Source: Augochlora pura | Lineage: Eukaryota; Arthropoda; Insecta; Hymenoptera; Halictidae | Reading direction: 5' to 3' | NCBI RefSeq assembly: GCF_028453695.1 | Contig: NC_135776.1 | Span: 2,170,001-2,234,000, forward strand | Length of the DNA stretch: 64,000 bases | In this document: positions 12,201 through 27,200 of the stretch, piece after piece | Layout: each line of letters begins with the position of its first letter | How positions within the stretch are numbered: the stretch's first letter is position 1 | Made by a program: the position numbers and the translations under genes | Notes under the pieces: generated by a model | The model's input: only the letters and a program-made list of their open reading frames with translations | What the model was told of the DNA's origin: nothing | Database searches by the model: none

Positions 12201-15200
12201 AGGGCGCAGCCGGAGTAGACAGACTGAACGACGATATGGAGAACGTGAGCAGTACATGGAGATCCTTCAGTGAACGTTGCAAGGACAGGATCAAGTTCTT
12301 GGATGACGTGAAAGACTTCTATGACACGTCGGAAGGTCTGGTTTCCTGGCTGGGGTCAAAGGAGAGAATGTTGGGTGCTCTTGGACCCATTTCTGCAGAT
12401 CCTAGGATGGTTGCTAGTCAGGTACAGCAGGTGCAAGTCTTGCGTGAAGAGTTCCGCACCCAGCAACCTCAGTTGGACCACCTGGTGCAAGTTGGGGAGA
12501 ACATCATCGTTGTGGTTGGCACAGATTCCGCAGATGGTCAGAGAACCGGTGCAAAATTGAAGGCGATCCTTGACAAGTGGGCCGATCAGTTAGCTAGGCT
12601 GGATGAAAGGGCTCAGAGCTTAGGAGATGCAGTGGACACCAGCAGAGAGTTCGACGCGAGCCTGAATCGCTTGCGCGATGCTCTGCAAGGCATCTCTGAC
12701 AACCTAGACGATCTGACACTTGAAAAAGACCCTGAAGATCAGCTGAGGAAGATCGAGAATTTGGAAAGACAACTGGAAGGACAGAGGCCTCTTTTGGCTG
12801 ACGCGGAAGCTGCCGGAGAACAACTCTGTGAGGTTCTCAGCGATCCAGCATCGAAGTCCGAGATTCATGGAAAATTGGCCGCCGTTGGTAAGATGTACAA
12901 CAATCTGCAGAAGAAGCTGGACCACAAAAAGGCTGAGATCGAGGGAAATCTGAGGGACGGAAGGCAGTTCGAGGCCTCTTGCACGAAGACCTTAGGCTGG
13001 CTGGCTGATGAGCTTGGCAATATGTCCGAAAAGCTACTGGTGTCCGCTGATAGGGACATCTTGCAGCAGCAACTCGACCATCATGAGGTAAGTGAAAGTA
13101 ATTACAACTCATAATTTTAATAAATCATACTTTATTCATGTTGGACATTTTTGTTTCGTTAGCCAATATACAGAAACGTGATGGGCAAGGAGCACGAAGT
13201 GATCATGCTGTTGAACAAGGGTCGCGACATGCTTACGCGATCTCAGAAAGTCGAGAACCGTTCTTTGCAGCGCGACTTGGACAAGATGCAGTCGCAGTGG
13301 GACCGCTTGAAGAAGGATATCCTTGACAGACACACGAAGTTGCAAACCTGCGCAGAACATTGCAAGAAGTATTACAAAGCACAGGACTCGTTCTTACCTT
13401 GGCTCAGACAGGCTGAAGACCGGCTGGAGTGCTTAAAGCCGGCATCGTTCAAACGTAAGGATATCGAGAAGCAATTGAAGGAGCTATCTTCGTTTAGGAA
13501 TGAGGTTTGGAAACACTCTGGAGAATTTGAGAACAATAAGACGCTCGGGGAAACCTTCCTTGGTGCCTGCGACATTGACAAGCAGAACGTGAAGAACGAA
13601 CTTGGCGCCATGAAGACCAGATGGGACAAGTTGAACAACGGTAAGTTTCATTTATATAAATATCTTTTGAAACCTTTATTGTGACAAAATAATTAATGTC
13701 TGCAGATCTCCTGACGAGGACACAATCTCTAGAGGACACCGCACGACACTTGATGGACTTCAATGAGAATCTCAGGGACCTGCGACACGGTTTGCAACGC
13801 TGCGAAGACAAGCTGGCGTCCCACGACGCCCTAGGAGGTGCAGCTAAGGACCCGAAGCTTCTCGATAGGATAAAGGTAGGCAGAGGATAAAAATAGAATA
13901 AACTGACTGTATCTTGACACTTCGGAAGGCTGGCTAATTAAACGACTTACTTCACATTCCGTTTCAGAGTTTACGAGAAGAGACGACGAACTTGAAGAAA
14001 CCTTTGCAGTGTGTGAAACAGCAGGCCAATGACTTGGCGAACAAGGCCGGAGAACAAGGAGTCGACGCGACACATCTTTTAGACGAAGTGGACAACTTGA
14101 CAGACAGGATAAACGATCTACAGTCAAAGTTGGACGACCGGTGTAACGAACTGCAAAGCGCCGCCACTGCAGTCGCGCAATTCAACGACCACGTCAAGTC
14201 CATCAGTAATCAAATCTCTAGCCTAGAGAAGGAGTTGGACTCGATGAAAGCGCCTGGAAGAGAGATCAAGATCGTTAGGACACAGATAGAGGAAACGAGT
14301 AAGATTATTACCAGAGTGAATAGGTTGTACGAAGAGGTCAGCGACTTGGAAAACCTTGGGGAACGTTTGGTGGATTATGGCTTCGCTGCAGACGCCGTGG
14401 CAACGAGGGAACAGGTTGCCGGCTTGAAGAGACAGGTCGGAAAGCTCGACGACCGTTCTCGAGATCGCCACGACGAACTGACCGCGACCCTAGACAAGTT
14501 GCAGGAGTTCTATCAGTCGCATTCGACCGTACTAACCGAGATCGATGAGGCGAACGAGCACTTCAGAAGGTTCAAGCCCGTAGGATCCGAAGTAGAATCC
14601 ATAAAGGCTCAGCAAGAGGACTTTAGGATGCTGAAATTGAACAAGATAGAGCCACTATCTCGAGCTGTCGAAGACTGCAACGTTCTCGGCCAGGCCTTGG
14701 TTCAAACCGCTGGTCGAGACGTCAACACCAGCACCATTGAAAGAGACGTCGACAGGATGAACGAGAGGTGGAACGATCTAAAGGACAGACTGAACGAGCG
14801 AGACAGGAGACTGGACGTGGGACTTCTTCAGTCTGGAAAGTTCCAGGAAGCGTTGGACGGTTTGGAGAAGTGGCTGACGGATACGGAAGAGATGGTGTCC
14901 AACCAGAAATCTCCTTCATCGGACTATAAAGTGGTTAAAGCGCAGCTGCAAGAACAGAAGTTCCTGAAGAAGATGCTAATGGACCGACAGAACTCAATGT
15001 CGTCCCTTTACAATATGGGCCAGGAAGTTGCCGCCGGAGCAGATCCTAAAGAGAGAAAGATGATCGAGAAGCAGCTGAAGGAGCTCGTAGGAAGGTTTGA
15101 TAATTTGACGGAGAGCGCAGCCGAGAGGATGGATGCTCTGGAACAGGCGATGGGAGTGGCGAAGCAGTTCCAAGACAAGTTGGTGCCTTTGGCCATCTGG

Positions 15201-18200
15201 TTGGACAAAACAGAAAAACGTGTTAGGGATATGGAATTGGTACCGACGGACGAGGAGAAGATTCAGCAACGAGTCACGGAGCACGACGCCCTTCACGAGG
15301 ACATTTTATCCAGGAAACCCGATTTCAGTGAGCTCACGGAGATTGCTAGTCAGCTGATGGCTCTAGTAGGCGAAGACGAAGCTGCCACTCTTGCCGACAA
15401 ACTACAAGACGCTGCTGATAGGTATGCTGCTCTCGTTGAACGATCAGAGGCACTTGGAACGTTGCTTCAGAGATCTAGGCAAGGTCTGAGACATTTGGTG
15501 CTCAGTTATCAAGAGCTCCAAGCCTGGATGGAGGGCATGGAGATCAGGCTGTCCAAGTACCGTGTCCTAGCAGTGCACACCGAGAAGCTTCTTCAGCAAA
15601 TGGAGGACCTAGCCGACCTCACCGAAGAGGTCTCTACCCGGCAAACAGAAGTAGACAGCACTACGGATGCAGGCTTGGAACTGATGAAGCACATTTCTAG
15701 CGACGAGGCCTTGCAGTTGAAGGACAAGCTGGACTCTTTGCAGCGACGGTTCAATGATCTTGTCAGCCGAGGTTCCGATCTCCTGAAACATGCTCAAGAG
15801 TCGCTGCCATTGGTCCAACAGTTCCACGACAACCACAATCGACTGATGGACTGGATGCAAGCTGCTGAGTCTGCTCTGCAATCTGCCGAGCCTCGCGAAG
15901 ACGAGATCGTGAGACTGGAGATGGAAATCTCCGAATATAGGCCTGTCCTGGACAAAATCAACGCGGTCGGACCACAGTTGTCTCAATTGTCACCTGGCGA
16001 AGGAGCAGCTACCATAGAAGGTCTAGTCACCAGAGACAACAGGAGGTTCGACGCTATTGCAGAACAGATTCAACGAAAGGCGGAAAGAATTCAGTTGAGC
16101 AAGCAGAGATCGTTGGAAGTGATCGGAGACATCGATGACCTCCTGGAATGGTTCCGCGAGGTAGACAACCAGCTTCGGGAGGCTGAACCACCTAGCAGCG
16201 AGCCCGAGATTATTCGAGTCCAGCTGAAAGAGCATAAGGCTCTCAACGACGACATCTCTAGCCAGAAAGGTCGCGTCAGAGACGTGATCTCGACGGCGAA
16301 GAAGGTGATCCGCGAGAATGGCCAGCATGAGGATACCTCCACCATCAGGGAGAAGATGGAGGACCTCAGAGAGACCATGGAGATCGTGTCGGGTCTCTCT
16401 GCGGATAGATTGGGAGCTTTGGAGCAAGCTTTGCCATTGGCAGAACATCTACGGGACACGCACATTGGGCTGGTCAGTTGGCTGGAGGAGGCAGAGCACC
16501 AGGTAGCCATGTTGCCTATGCCGGCCTTGAGACCCGATCTGATAGCAGCGCAGCAGGACAAGAATGAGATGTTGATGCAGAGCATCAACGAGCACAAGCC
16601 TCTCGTCGAGAAGTTGATCAAAACCGGCGAGGCGTTGATCAAACTCTGCAACGAGGAGGAGGGTATCAAGATACAGGACATCTTGGAAGCTGACACTGCC
16701 AGGTACGCGGCACTCAGAGCCGAGCTGCGCAGCAGGCAGCAGACCCTAGAGCAGGCGCTGCAAGAGTCTTCTCAGTTCTCTGACAAACTGGAGGGTATGC
16801 TGCGAGCATTGTCATCCACGGCTGACCAGGTCAACGGAGCAGAGCCTATCAGTGCTCATCCCGGTCGCCTGAGGGATCAGATGGAGGAGAACTCTGCGCT
16901 GGTCGATGAGTTGGCCCAGAGATCGGAAGCCTTCGCAGCCGTGAGAAGAGCCGCCGATGATGTAATCAGTAAGGCAGGCAACAGAGCCGACCCAGCCGTG
17001 AAGGACATTAAGAGGAAGCTGGAGAAGTTGAACAAGCTATGGAGTGACGTGCAAAGAGCCACCACCGACAGAGGTCACACTCTGGACGATGCTCTGGCAA
17101 TCGCGGAGAAATTCTGGTCCGAATTGAATGGCGTGATGTCAACCCTGAGGGAGCTGCAAGATGCTCTCTCTGGTCAGGCACCGCCTGCAGCTCAGCCAGG
17201 CGCAATCCAACAACAACAGGTCGCTCTGCAGGAGATCAGGCACGAGATCGATCAGACCAAACCCGACGTAGAACAGGTTCGCGCTTCAGGGCACGAGTTA
17301 ATGGGTCTCTGCGGAGAACCAGACAAACCAGAGGTCAGAAAACACATCGAGGACCTGGATCAAGCTTGGGACAACGTGACCGCTCTGTACGCCAGGCGAG
17401 AGGAGAACCTAATCGACGCCATGGAGAAAGCGATGGAGTTCCACGAGACTCTGCAGAGTTTGCTTGAATTCCTAGAGGAGGCTGAGGAGAAGTTCGCCAG
17501 GATGGGTCCATTAGGCAGCGACATCGACGAAGTTAAGAAACAGATCAAACAGTTGGCCAATTTCAAGGCTGAAGTAGACCCACACATGGTCAAGGTCGAA
17601 GCTCTGAACAGGTAACCAACCACAATTCCACGGTTGAAGTTTTGTTGCGTCTGTTCGATCCACCCTGACATAATCGTGCGCTATCTGATGAACGTGTTCC
17701 ACGCGCGTACCCTACTTGTATTTGTTTTCCACCAGCGATGCCATGCCCGCGAACCTTAGGCTGTAGAGACAAGATAGATATTTCTTTACTATGCGCTAAA
17801 CTTGTCCATACAGCCGGGGCTCGCGGTAGCTACTTTCCTGGCATTTCTGTCTCCCATACACGCGTCTTCGTTTGTACCGATAACAATGCCAAGACACCAG
17901 CGAGATTCTAATCCGAACTTTTGTTGTTTCCGCGCCGGTTGCTGAACGCATAGGAGTCTGACCAGGCAAGTCCAACCCTCTCTCTGTGTTGTAGCTGTAG
18001 TTAGAGCATGGCTTAAATTTATTCTTCGATCGACCGAAGTACGTAATTGCCATCCCCAGCTCCCCAATGTGTTCCGTGTCTTAATCACGTCGATGACTCA
18101 CCTGCGAACTTAGTTCACTTGCAAACACTTGAGCATTGTACACTGAAGTAGTCTCGTAGGTGAAGCTTCGTCGCTCGTAACAATCGTAATACCTGATCAA

Positions 18201-21200
18201 ATAATCGGAACCCCTTAATCGCTCCCTGTTGGTTGGAGTTCTAAACTTTGTCGTCAAACTTGTCGTTGTATTTGCCTGCCTGTGTCTGCCTGGCTAGTGG
18301 CGTGCCTGTTTTACTCACATTACCAGATCGTAGGTAGTCATGGTGACTCGTGAATGGATCCCTGCCATAATCAAATTGGAATTCAAGGCAGAAAATAGTG
18401 GCCCACGATCCTCATAATTGGCCCAGACTATATAGACAAATTGAAGAGATCAGCCAGCATTTTCTGCCGTCTTGTGGGATTCTGTGTCACTCCTCTCCCG
18501 TAGAGTCGCCGACCCTGTGTGTTCGTTCCGACTAAACGTGTTAATCGTACGAGGCAGGACCAGACTGTACCCTTTATTTACAAACATTCCTCAAGGTGTA
18601 CGCTTTCTCCAATCTTTAGACACCGATCTTACAGCACACCTTCATTTTACAGGCAAGCAGCAGAATTGACCGAGAGGACATCATCGGAACAGGCAGCCGC
18701 AATCAAGGAGCCTTTAGGAGCCGTGAATAAGAGATGGGACGGACTGCTGAGAGGCGTTGTGGAGCGACAGAGGCTTCTGGAGAATGCTCTGTTGCGTTTA
18801 GGACAGTTCCAGCATGCTCTAGACGAGTTGCTGGTCTGGATCGAGAAGACGGACGACACCCTGGACAATTTGAAAGCAGTGGCAGGTGATCCACAGGTGA
18901 TAGAGGTGGAGCTAGCCAAGTTGAAGGTTCTGGTGAACGATATTCAAGCTCACCAGACCAGCGTCGACACTCTAAATGATGCGGGAAGGCAGCTGATAGA
19001 AGACGGCAAGGGAACAGCCGAGGCGTCAACGACAGCAGAGAAATTGGGTACCTTGAATCGACGCTGGCGAGATCTGCTGCAGCGGGCTGCAGATCGACAA
19101 CGAGAACTCGAGGATGCTCTCAGAGAAGCGCAGTCGTTTACGGCCGAGATTCAGGACCTTCTGTCCTGGCTCGGTGACGTGGACAACACCATTGTAGCCT
19201 CAAAACCTCTCGGTGGACTGCCGGAGACAGCTTCGGAACAACTAGAGCGTTTCATGGAGGTCTACAACGAGCTGGAGCAGAACAGGCCCAAGGTGGAGAC
19301 GGTCCTGCAACAGGGACAAGAGTACCTGAAGCGCGCGGACTCGCACAGCGCCGGTGGCCTAAACCACAACCTGAAAACATTGAAGCAACGCTGGGACAAC
19401 GTGACCGCCCGCGCCAGCGATAAGAAGATCAAGCTGGAGATAGCTTTGAAGGAGGCCACGGAATTCCACGACGCACTTCAAGCGTTCGTCGACTGGCTCA
19501 CCAACGCTGAGAAGATACTGACAAATCTGAAACCTGTCTCTAGGGTGATGGAGACCATCCTCGGCCAAATAGAGGAGCACAAGACCTTCCAAAAGGACGT
19601 CGGTGTACATCGGGAAACCATGTTGAACCTCGACAAGAAGGGCACGCATTTGAAGTACTTCTCGCAGAAACAGGATGTTATCCTGATCAAGAACTTACTT
19701 ATCAGCGTACAGCACAGATGGGAGAGGGTGGTGTCTAAATCTGCTGAAAGGACTAGGGCTTTAGATCATGGGTACAAGGAGGCTAGGGAATTCCACGACG
19801 CCTGGTCCAGCTTGATGAACTGGCTGGACGAGACCGAGAGGACCTTGGACGAGGTCTCTGCCGACGGTGGTCTTGGTGGCAACGATCCTGAGAGGATAAA
19901 GGCTCGACTGAACAAACACCGTGAGTTACAGAAAGCTCTCAGCGCCAAACAGGGCACGTATGATACGACCATGAAGAATGGCAAATCCCTGAAGGACAAG
20001 GCGCCAAAGACCGACGAGTTTGCACTCAAGGAGTTGTTGAACGAGCTGAAGAACAAGTGGACCACCGTCTGCGGCAAGTGCGTCGATAGACAGAGGAAGC
20101 TCGAAGAGGCTCTGCTTTTCTCTGGGCAATACAAAGACGCCATTCAGGCTCTGCTGGAGTGGTTGGTGAAATCTAAGAAACAGTTGGCCAGTACCGGACC
20201 TCTTCACGGTGACCTAGACACTGTGACGAACTTGGTGGAACAGCACAAGACGTTCGAGAAAGACCTAGAGTCTCGAGCATCGCAGATGGAGTCCGTCATC
20301 AAGACCGGACGAGAACTTCTCGGCAAGGCCACGGTGGAGGATGCATCCGCAATCGATTCTCAGCTGTTTGAACTGAACGATTTGTGGGACGCGGTCTCTA
20401 GATTATCCTCGGAGAAGACCGACCGTCTAGAAGAGGCTTTGAAGGAGGCTGAACGACTACACAAAGCGGTTCATGTGCTTCTCGAGTGGCTCAGCGACGC
20501 AGAGATGAAGCTCAGGTTCGCTGGACAGCTTCCAGAAGACGAACAGGAGAGCAAGAACCAGCTGATGGAACACGAAAAGTTCCTCAGGGAGCTGCGCACC
20601 AAGGAGTACGAGAAGGATCAGACCTTGGAACTCGCTCATTCCATCCTGGGCAAGGCTCATCCGGACGGTGTGCTGGTTATCAAGCATTGGATTACCATCA
20701 TTCAGTCCAGGTGGGACGAGGTGGCCACGTGGGCCATGCAGAGAAACCAGAGGTTGGAGAATCATATGCAAGGTCTTCAAGTAAGCAGTCGCTCTCTTAG
20801 AAGTATTGTTATAAAAATTATTTAGATTCAGATGTTGAGTAATGCTTGCTAACTCTTCTAGGACCTAGACAACCTACTGGAGGAGTTGCTATCCTGGCTA
20901 GAGGGCTTGGAAAATACTCTGAACGCTCTCGAAGCTGAACCTCTGCCGGACGACAAAGCAACCTTGGAGATGTTGATCGCTGATCACAGAGAGTTTATGG
21001 AGAACACCAGTCGTAGGCAGAACGAGGTCGACCGCGTCTGCAAGGCCAGGCAGATCAAGTCCGTAAAGGACACCAAGAAGATAACGAAGGCTAAGTCACC
21101 AGCACCGACGTACGTTCACATTCTCGGCCCCCTTATCACTTCCGGTCCCGTTTCTTTTAGCAAAGATATAGCCGAGGATCGCGCTCGTCTCGAGAGTGTC

Positions 21201-24200
21201 ATCGTTCTTCCGAGGTAGCCAGAATCGCTAACGAGCAGCACAACGCATTTGTACCTGCTTCTCAGCAGATCGTTCTCTTTTTGGTTCCCCGGATGATTGC
21301 CGTTTGAGCTTCGGAGTTCTTCGAACCCTTGGCCGTGCATGTTGCGTTTGAGTTTCTTTGTACTTTTGGTTCCCTTTTATCTTTACTTTGCTGCGTTGAT
21401 CTCTCTTTTGTGAGAGCTTGAGAACTTTGAGGACGTCCATGGGGGGACACACCTGGAGCGACAGAAAGGTGCGTGGCCGAGACCTCTCTCTCTCTGTCTC
21501 CTCGCCTGTTCTGTCTCAGAACGCTTCGTTCGATCGGTTTCAGTTCTCGAGTAGAGTATCATCGATAAGCGATTGTGCATCGTAGGCAGCATGGTAGAGA
21601 GTAACTTTTGAGAAAGGACACTTGGAGCGCGTCCGAGGCGTATACCCAACAGGATAGTTCATTCTGTTCATTGACAGAAGCGGACCATCGTGGTCTTATC
21701 TCTTCTCTGCAAGGAGCCGAGTGAACCATCCTGCAACAAATACGGAGAACAGGCCTGTCTATCGGAATCTGTTTGTCGGAAAGAGTCCACAGCTCGACTC
21801 TGTAGCCTTTGTAGTCCTCGAGGCCTGTTCTCTGTACATTTTCCCCCGTTTGCTCGTCCCGTAAAGAAGCCGAGGATCGATCGCCGATTTAGGACACGGT
21901 GATCGTTGTCTGGTAGAAGTGTCGAGTGATGTGACGCATGTTCCTGTTTAGCCGTGCCAGCCCGGGCCGTGAGAGAACGCCGGATTCGTTGCCGCACATC
22001 GGCCCACGCTTCCCACCCAAAGGAAGGTTCGTCAAACCCAGCCTTTAACAATATTCAATCCTCAGAGCCCGTCCATGCTATCTGCTTCCGTACCCTGACA
22101 CACATTCTTTGTATAACACGTCTTTCTTTTGCAGTTCCACCGGTTGCGTTGATTTTCACCCTAGAACAATAATTCTTCTAGATTCTATTTCGTTCTCGTT
22201 CTCTTTGATTTCTTTAGTACTAACCGTACAATGTCTTTTTCTTTGAGATATTCGTTTCCTGACAGAATCTAACGATTCTCTTTTACGTTTATTCGCTTTC
22301 TTTGCTTGTCATGCCTCGTTTAACCAAGTCCTTAGCATTTTTGTAAGAGACCCTGAAGCTAATCGAATTTTGTCGTCCACAGCAAAGGCGCTGAACCCGA
22401 GTTCCGCAGCCCAAGAGTTAAACTCCTGTGGGATAGATGGAGGCACGTTTGGATGCTAGCATGGGAGAGACAACGCAGGCTTCAGGATAAGTACAACTAC
22501 ATCCAAGAGTTGGACCGGGTCGCGAACTTCAGTTGGGAGGACTGGAGAAAGAGGGTAGGTGGTAACCTACAGCCTCTATCAACCGTTTGGATTCTTATTA
22601 ACGAGCATTGCATCCCTTACAGTTCCTCAAGTTCATGAACCACAAGAAGTCCAGATTGACGGATCTCTTCAGGAAGATGGACAAGAACAACGACGGTCTG
22701 ATTCCTCGCGAGGACTTCATCCAAGGAATTATGAACACCAGTCAGTACATTTTTTAGATCAACATTTTATATGGAAATGAAAGGATTGGTCTAAATAAAA
22801 TGACTGCTTGCAGAGTTTGAAACCTCGAGATTAGAGATGGGAGCAGTGGCGGATCTCTTCGACCGTCACGGCGAAGGTTTGATAGATTGGAAGGAGTTCA
22901 TCGCAGCACTGAGACCAGACTGGGAGGAGCGCAGGACCTACAACGACACCGATAAAATCCACGACGAGGTCAAGCGGCTGGTGATGCTGTGCACTTGTCG
23001 CCAAAAGTTCCGCGTATTCCAAGTCGGCGAAGGAAAATACAGGGTACTAAGATCAGCCCACGGTTCAGTTTTATCCCCTTGCTGATTAATTATCTGCTCA
23101 ACAAAATAGTAGCAACGCTATTAGACCGCGAAATTGTAACAAAAATAAGTAGACGATCCGCAGCCTAATTATTATGCAGCAGATAAAACTGTTGCAAACT
23201 GGTGTAGTACAAAATAGCGTCAAGTATCATTCTTATAATATTCTATTTGTAGTTCGGTGACAGCCAGAAACTGCGTCTGGTCCGCATCCTGCGATCCACG
23301 GTGATGGTACGAGTTGGTGGAGGCTGGGTAGCTCTGGACGAATTTTTGTTAAAGAATGATCCTTGCCGCGGTGAGTATCCGATCCGTCTGATCTCTTTGT
23401 CTCTTCTCTATTTCATGACCGTCGAATACTCGAATCGCTGACTATGAACCGCGATGAAACTCCGTGATCGCATAGAATCCGAACGAGAAATTAGTCCTCG
23501 GGACCGGTACCAAACACCCGCTGCCCTCAGCAGTCCCCAGAGTCCCATAACGCGACCTAGATCGACTGTTCGATCTGTCTTCGACGATCTCACCCTTCCG
23601 TCCCTATCTCCCCAACTCCAAAGAGGCAGCTAAACGCGTTTACTATGTTTGTTTCGCCGATTAGCGACGCGTGTGGGATTTCCTTGACCCGTTTTGCATT
23701 TTGTTTGTTTGTTTGTTTGATTGTTTATCGTGCCGCGAGTTTTGTCACAATCAAGAGTGTTCCATTTCTGTTTACGTTCCCGTTGCGTTAACCCTTGACC
23801 CCGACTTCGCGTTCACCCCCGCTGCCTCAATAACACTCGTTCACCCTCGTGATTCTCTACCCGTCGAATCATCCTCGTCGAACACACGCGAGCATTCATT
23901 CTCATCTTTCCCCTTCGATGCATTCACACGTGCGTGTACGATCTCAGCTCCTGAGGTACGATTTGTGAGCGTGACTAATAATAATTAATCGTAATTAACC
24001 GAACCCGGAACGTTGCTAACACGCGCGCGCATAGGCGTATCATCGCCGAGGCGTCGATCTCACCTTGTAACCGCTAGGTTCTGTTTTTTGGGCTTTGTTA
24101 CGTACTAATCGCGAAGGGATCATCACGTTTCACGAGCCTCGGTCTTCCTCGAACCCTCGACGAGGTCGGACGCTCGATAATATCGTGCTAATTGAAGAAT

Positions 24201-27200
24201 TCCACAAATTGGTGGGGTTTTATCAATCTGCGACTTATCGTCGAGCGCCTAGATAGGTTTATGTACAATTTTTGTTCTCAATTACTTGGCTCTTGGATCG
24301 CGACGTTCCCCTCGGCATTGAACCACTAGAGGTATTTTGGTACATTAGGAGACTCGTAATCGCTTGTGATTAGCCTACTAATACGTTGATTGATTGATCC
24401 TCTGCCGCTCCACGATATATCCTCCCCTACCAGGACACATTTGTTTCCATGTCCCAGAATCGATACATCTCGTTTGTCACTTGTTCGCACCACTCTGCCG
24501 ACGTTTAATTAGCCCTTTGATACTATCCGATATATATATCTTTCTGTTTCACGTGTATACTTTACCTATTTGATACGCATTCGAGTTTTATACGTACTGA
24601 CTCTAATTGCATGCCTTCGTACGAACTTAACGAGATAATACATAATATGAAGTTGCAAAAAAAAACATTACGAAAGAAAGAACAATTGAACGGACCATCA
24701 CTAAACTCCTCATATCGTGATTAACCCGTCAAGTTTTTCTAATGCCGATACCGGACCCTAACAAACCGGAACAACATGAGGGTTGGTGTCCGCTCGGTGA
24801 GAATCTTTTTATAATGGGAATAATTGTTTGTTCGTGGCCCGTGCGTTTTTCGAAACGTGATCGACTAACTACTTCTATCGATATCTATTTACGCTTTCTC
24901 GACTGTCTGTTTGTTTAGCAGAAGTAGTGATGAACGATTCACAGTACCGTGCTGGCCACGAAATCGTCGTTTTCGTATATCCTGCATGTTCGTGTTGATA
25001 CGTTTGCTTTCTCGCAATGAGTCTGTGTCGTGTCGTCTCGTGTACCGTGTTTTCTGCGATCATAATTCGTTTCGAGTGTCTGCAGATCTTTTCCGTGTGA
25101 ATGTAAGCCTGTGTTGCGAGTGCGTGTTGTTACGTGTGTGTGCGCGCGCGCCTCCCACGTTTGAAAGCATGTTGTTCTAACTTCATCGCGAACCTTTTTG
25201 ACAACGTTATTAGTTCGCGGTCGCGTTCATTTACTATCTCGTCGTATTTTCCTTCCGATCACTGTCCAGCTCATCACTTGTCGGTTCGATTACGATTCCC
25301 GATTGTCGGTAGAAACTTAGCACTTTTCTCGACGAACCCTGGCAACGCTGTCGTTCGAAGTTAATAATATTTCTTGGACGATGTAATTTGGAAATTCGAT
25401 TATTTTGAGAATCAATATTTTGGGATTTCAGTGTATTGTTAGAGAGTTAATTTATTTGGAAGATCAATAATTTGAAGAGGTCACTTTTAAGTTCACAATT
25501 TATGAGTTCAATAATTTCTGAGTTCAGTGCTTAAATAAGTTCAGTGCTTTTAGGTCCAAGGACCTCAAGTGCTCAATAGTTAAGTGTCTCGATAATAGAG
25601 CGGTAATTAGAAGCTAATGAAAAGTGATTGAAGAGCTTGGAACGTCGGCGTTGCAGTCGCATGCCACCCACCCTGTCTCTCCGACGATCAACTCGTCCGC
25701 GTTTGTGTAATAATTAACGGGAACTCAGCAGCACCGACAAAGATCATGATATCTCTCATCGTTTTCATGTCTCATCGATAAGCCTACCAATGCAAATCAA
25801 AGCGGTTTCTCTACGTCACACGTTCCCCACTTTATATACATATATGTATATCTGTATAATGTAGACCAATTACGATTTACTCTTTGACACCCGTCGATCG
25901 GCAAGCCCGCCCTTCCGAACATTCTGTCGATACAATCGTTCTATAATACACTGTATTTTTTTCTCTTTTTTTGTCTACCACCGTACACTCGCACACAAAC
26001 ATATACCGTGTACGCCGCTGGCAACGCTCTAACAATTCTACTCGCTGTACTATCGCCGCTATTTTTACTGTGCCTTTACTTCTACCCCTTAATCTATTAT
26101 TATACTATATATCTATTTATCTGTCTTTTCTCTCTTCTACTTTCCGCGCTAACAATTGAAAAACAATTCCCGACGCGCATGATCGCTGTCAATCCGTCGA
26201 ACAAAATCGCATCCTCTAACCCGCTTGAACTAACTACCCTTCTCGATCGCTCTGATTTGTATTTGCGCCAACTAACTTGTCTGCTACTAAAAAAAAAACA
26301 AAAATCGAACAATCTCGGCTGCCCGTTAATTATCTGCTCTCTGTACATCGTTGAATCCACCCCTGTCGCTCTCTCTCTCTCTCTCTCTCTTTCTATGCTC
26401 TGTATATCTTCTGCCCTTCCTCTGTCTATTTTCTGTCAATCTCTCTCTGTCTGTTTTCTCTGTCTCTACCTTCTCTCTTTTATTTCTCTATATATCTCTC
26501 TCTCTCTCTCTCTCTCTCTGTATAAAATACATTGTTCTCTACGCCCCCGCCGCCCCCTTTTCTAATACAAAATACAATTACAATTAAATCCCGCGCATAC
26601 ATGTCCTGTAACGGCTTCCTTCTAACTTGCGTGCACGCAACACACCCACTGTAGCCAAGGGAAGAACGAATATCGAGCTGCGAGAGCAATTCATTCTGGC
26701 GGACGGGGTCAGCCAGACAATGACTGCGTTCAAGTCGAAGCCGAGCCCTACCTCGACCCTGCAGCGTACGCAAATCTCATCCGCGAACGCCGGACCGATC
26801 ACCAAGGTAACGCCACCAATCACTCGCACGTCCCTCGCATGAATCCTGATCGGGAACCACGATGATCGTCGTCTATCACCGATCAGGATCCATCTATGGG
26901 ACTGCCTCTCGTTATCTCTCAATCTCTATCTCCCTTTCTCTCTATTTCTCTCCGTCTTTCTCGATACTCTTCGACGATCGCAATCGATCGTCTACTCTCT
27001 GGTCAAGCGAGTCTCTAGATCCATACAGGCTGGATCGTTAGGTCGTTCGTTAATTAAACGATCCGCTATCGAGATAACATTCAGACGTTCCTCGGTGGTA
27101 GCTGATTTCCTTAGGATCTAGAAAGTTTTTGATAGATCAGCACTAACCTTACCGGGTCGATCAAAATCGATTTGCTGTGATGTTAACACTTTATCAACGA

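Larger units (their letters stand above)
22383..26806 (+). other. shot: EF-hand pair and GAS2-related domain of shot
   Basis: Exon 22383-22554 gives the linker KLLWDRWRHVWMLAWERQRR that precedes the EF hands in spectraplakins. EF loop 1 is DKNNDGLIPRED at 22680-22715. EF loop 2 is DRHGEGLIDWKE at 22861-22896, with His at loop position 3 where Asp/Asn is usual. The GAS2 (GAR) domain spans exons 22814-23043, 23253-23370 and 26655-26806, with the cysteines MLCTC and the core VRVGGGWVALDEFL. In this family the EF-GAS2 module binds and stabilises microtubules. The intron after GAS2 exon 2 (23371-26654) is 3.3 kb. Confidence 0.92.

Noticed and set aside
26008..26587. Plus-strand ORFs of Ser/Leu repeats
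   Set aside because: Translation of CT microsatellites in a shot intron.
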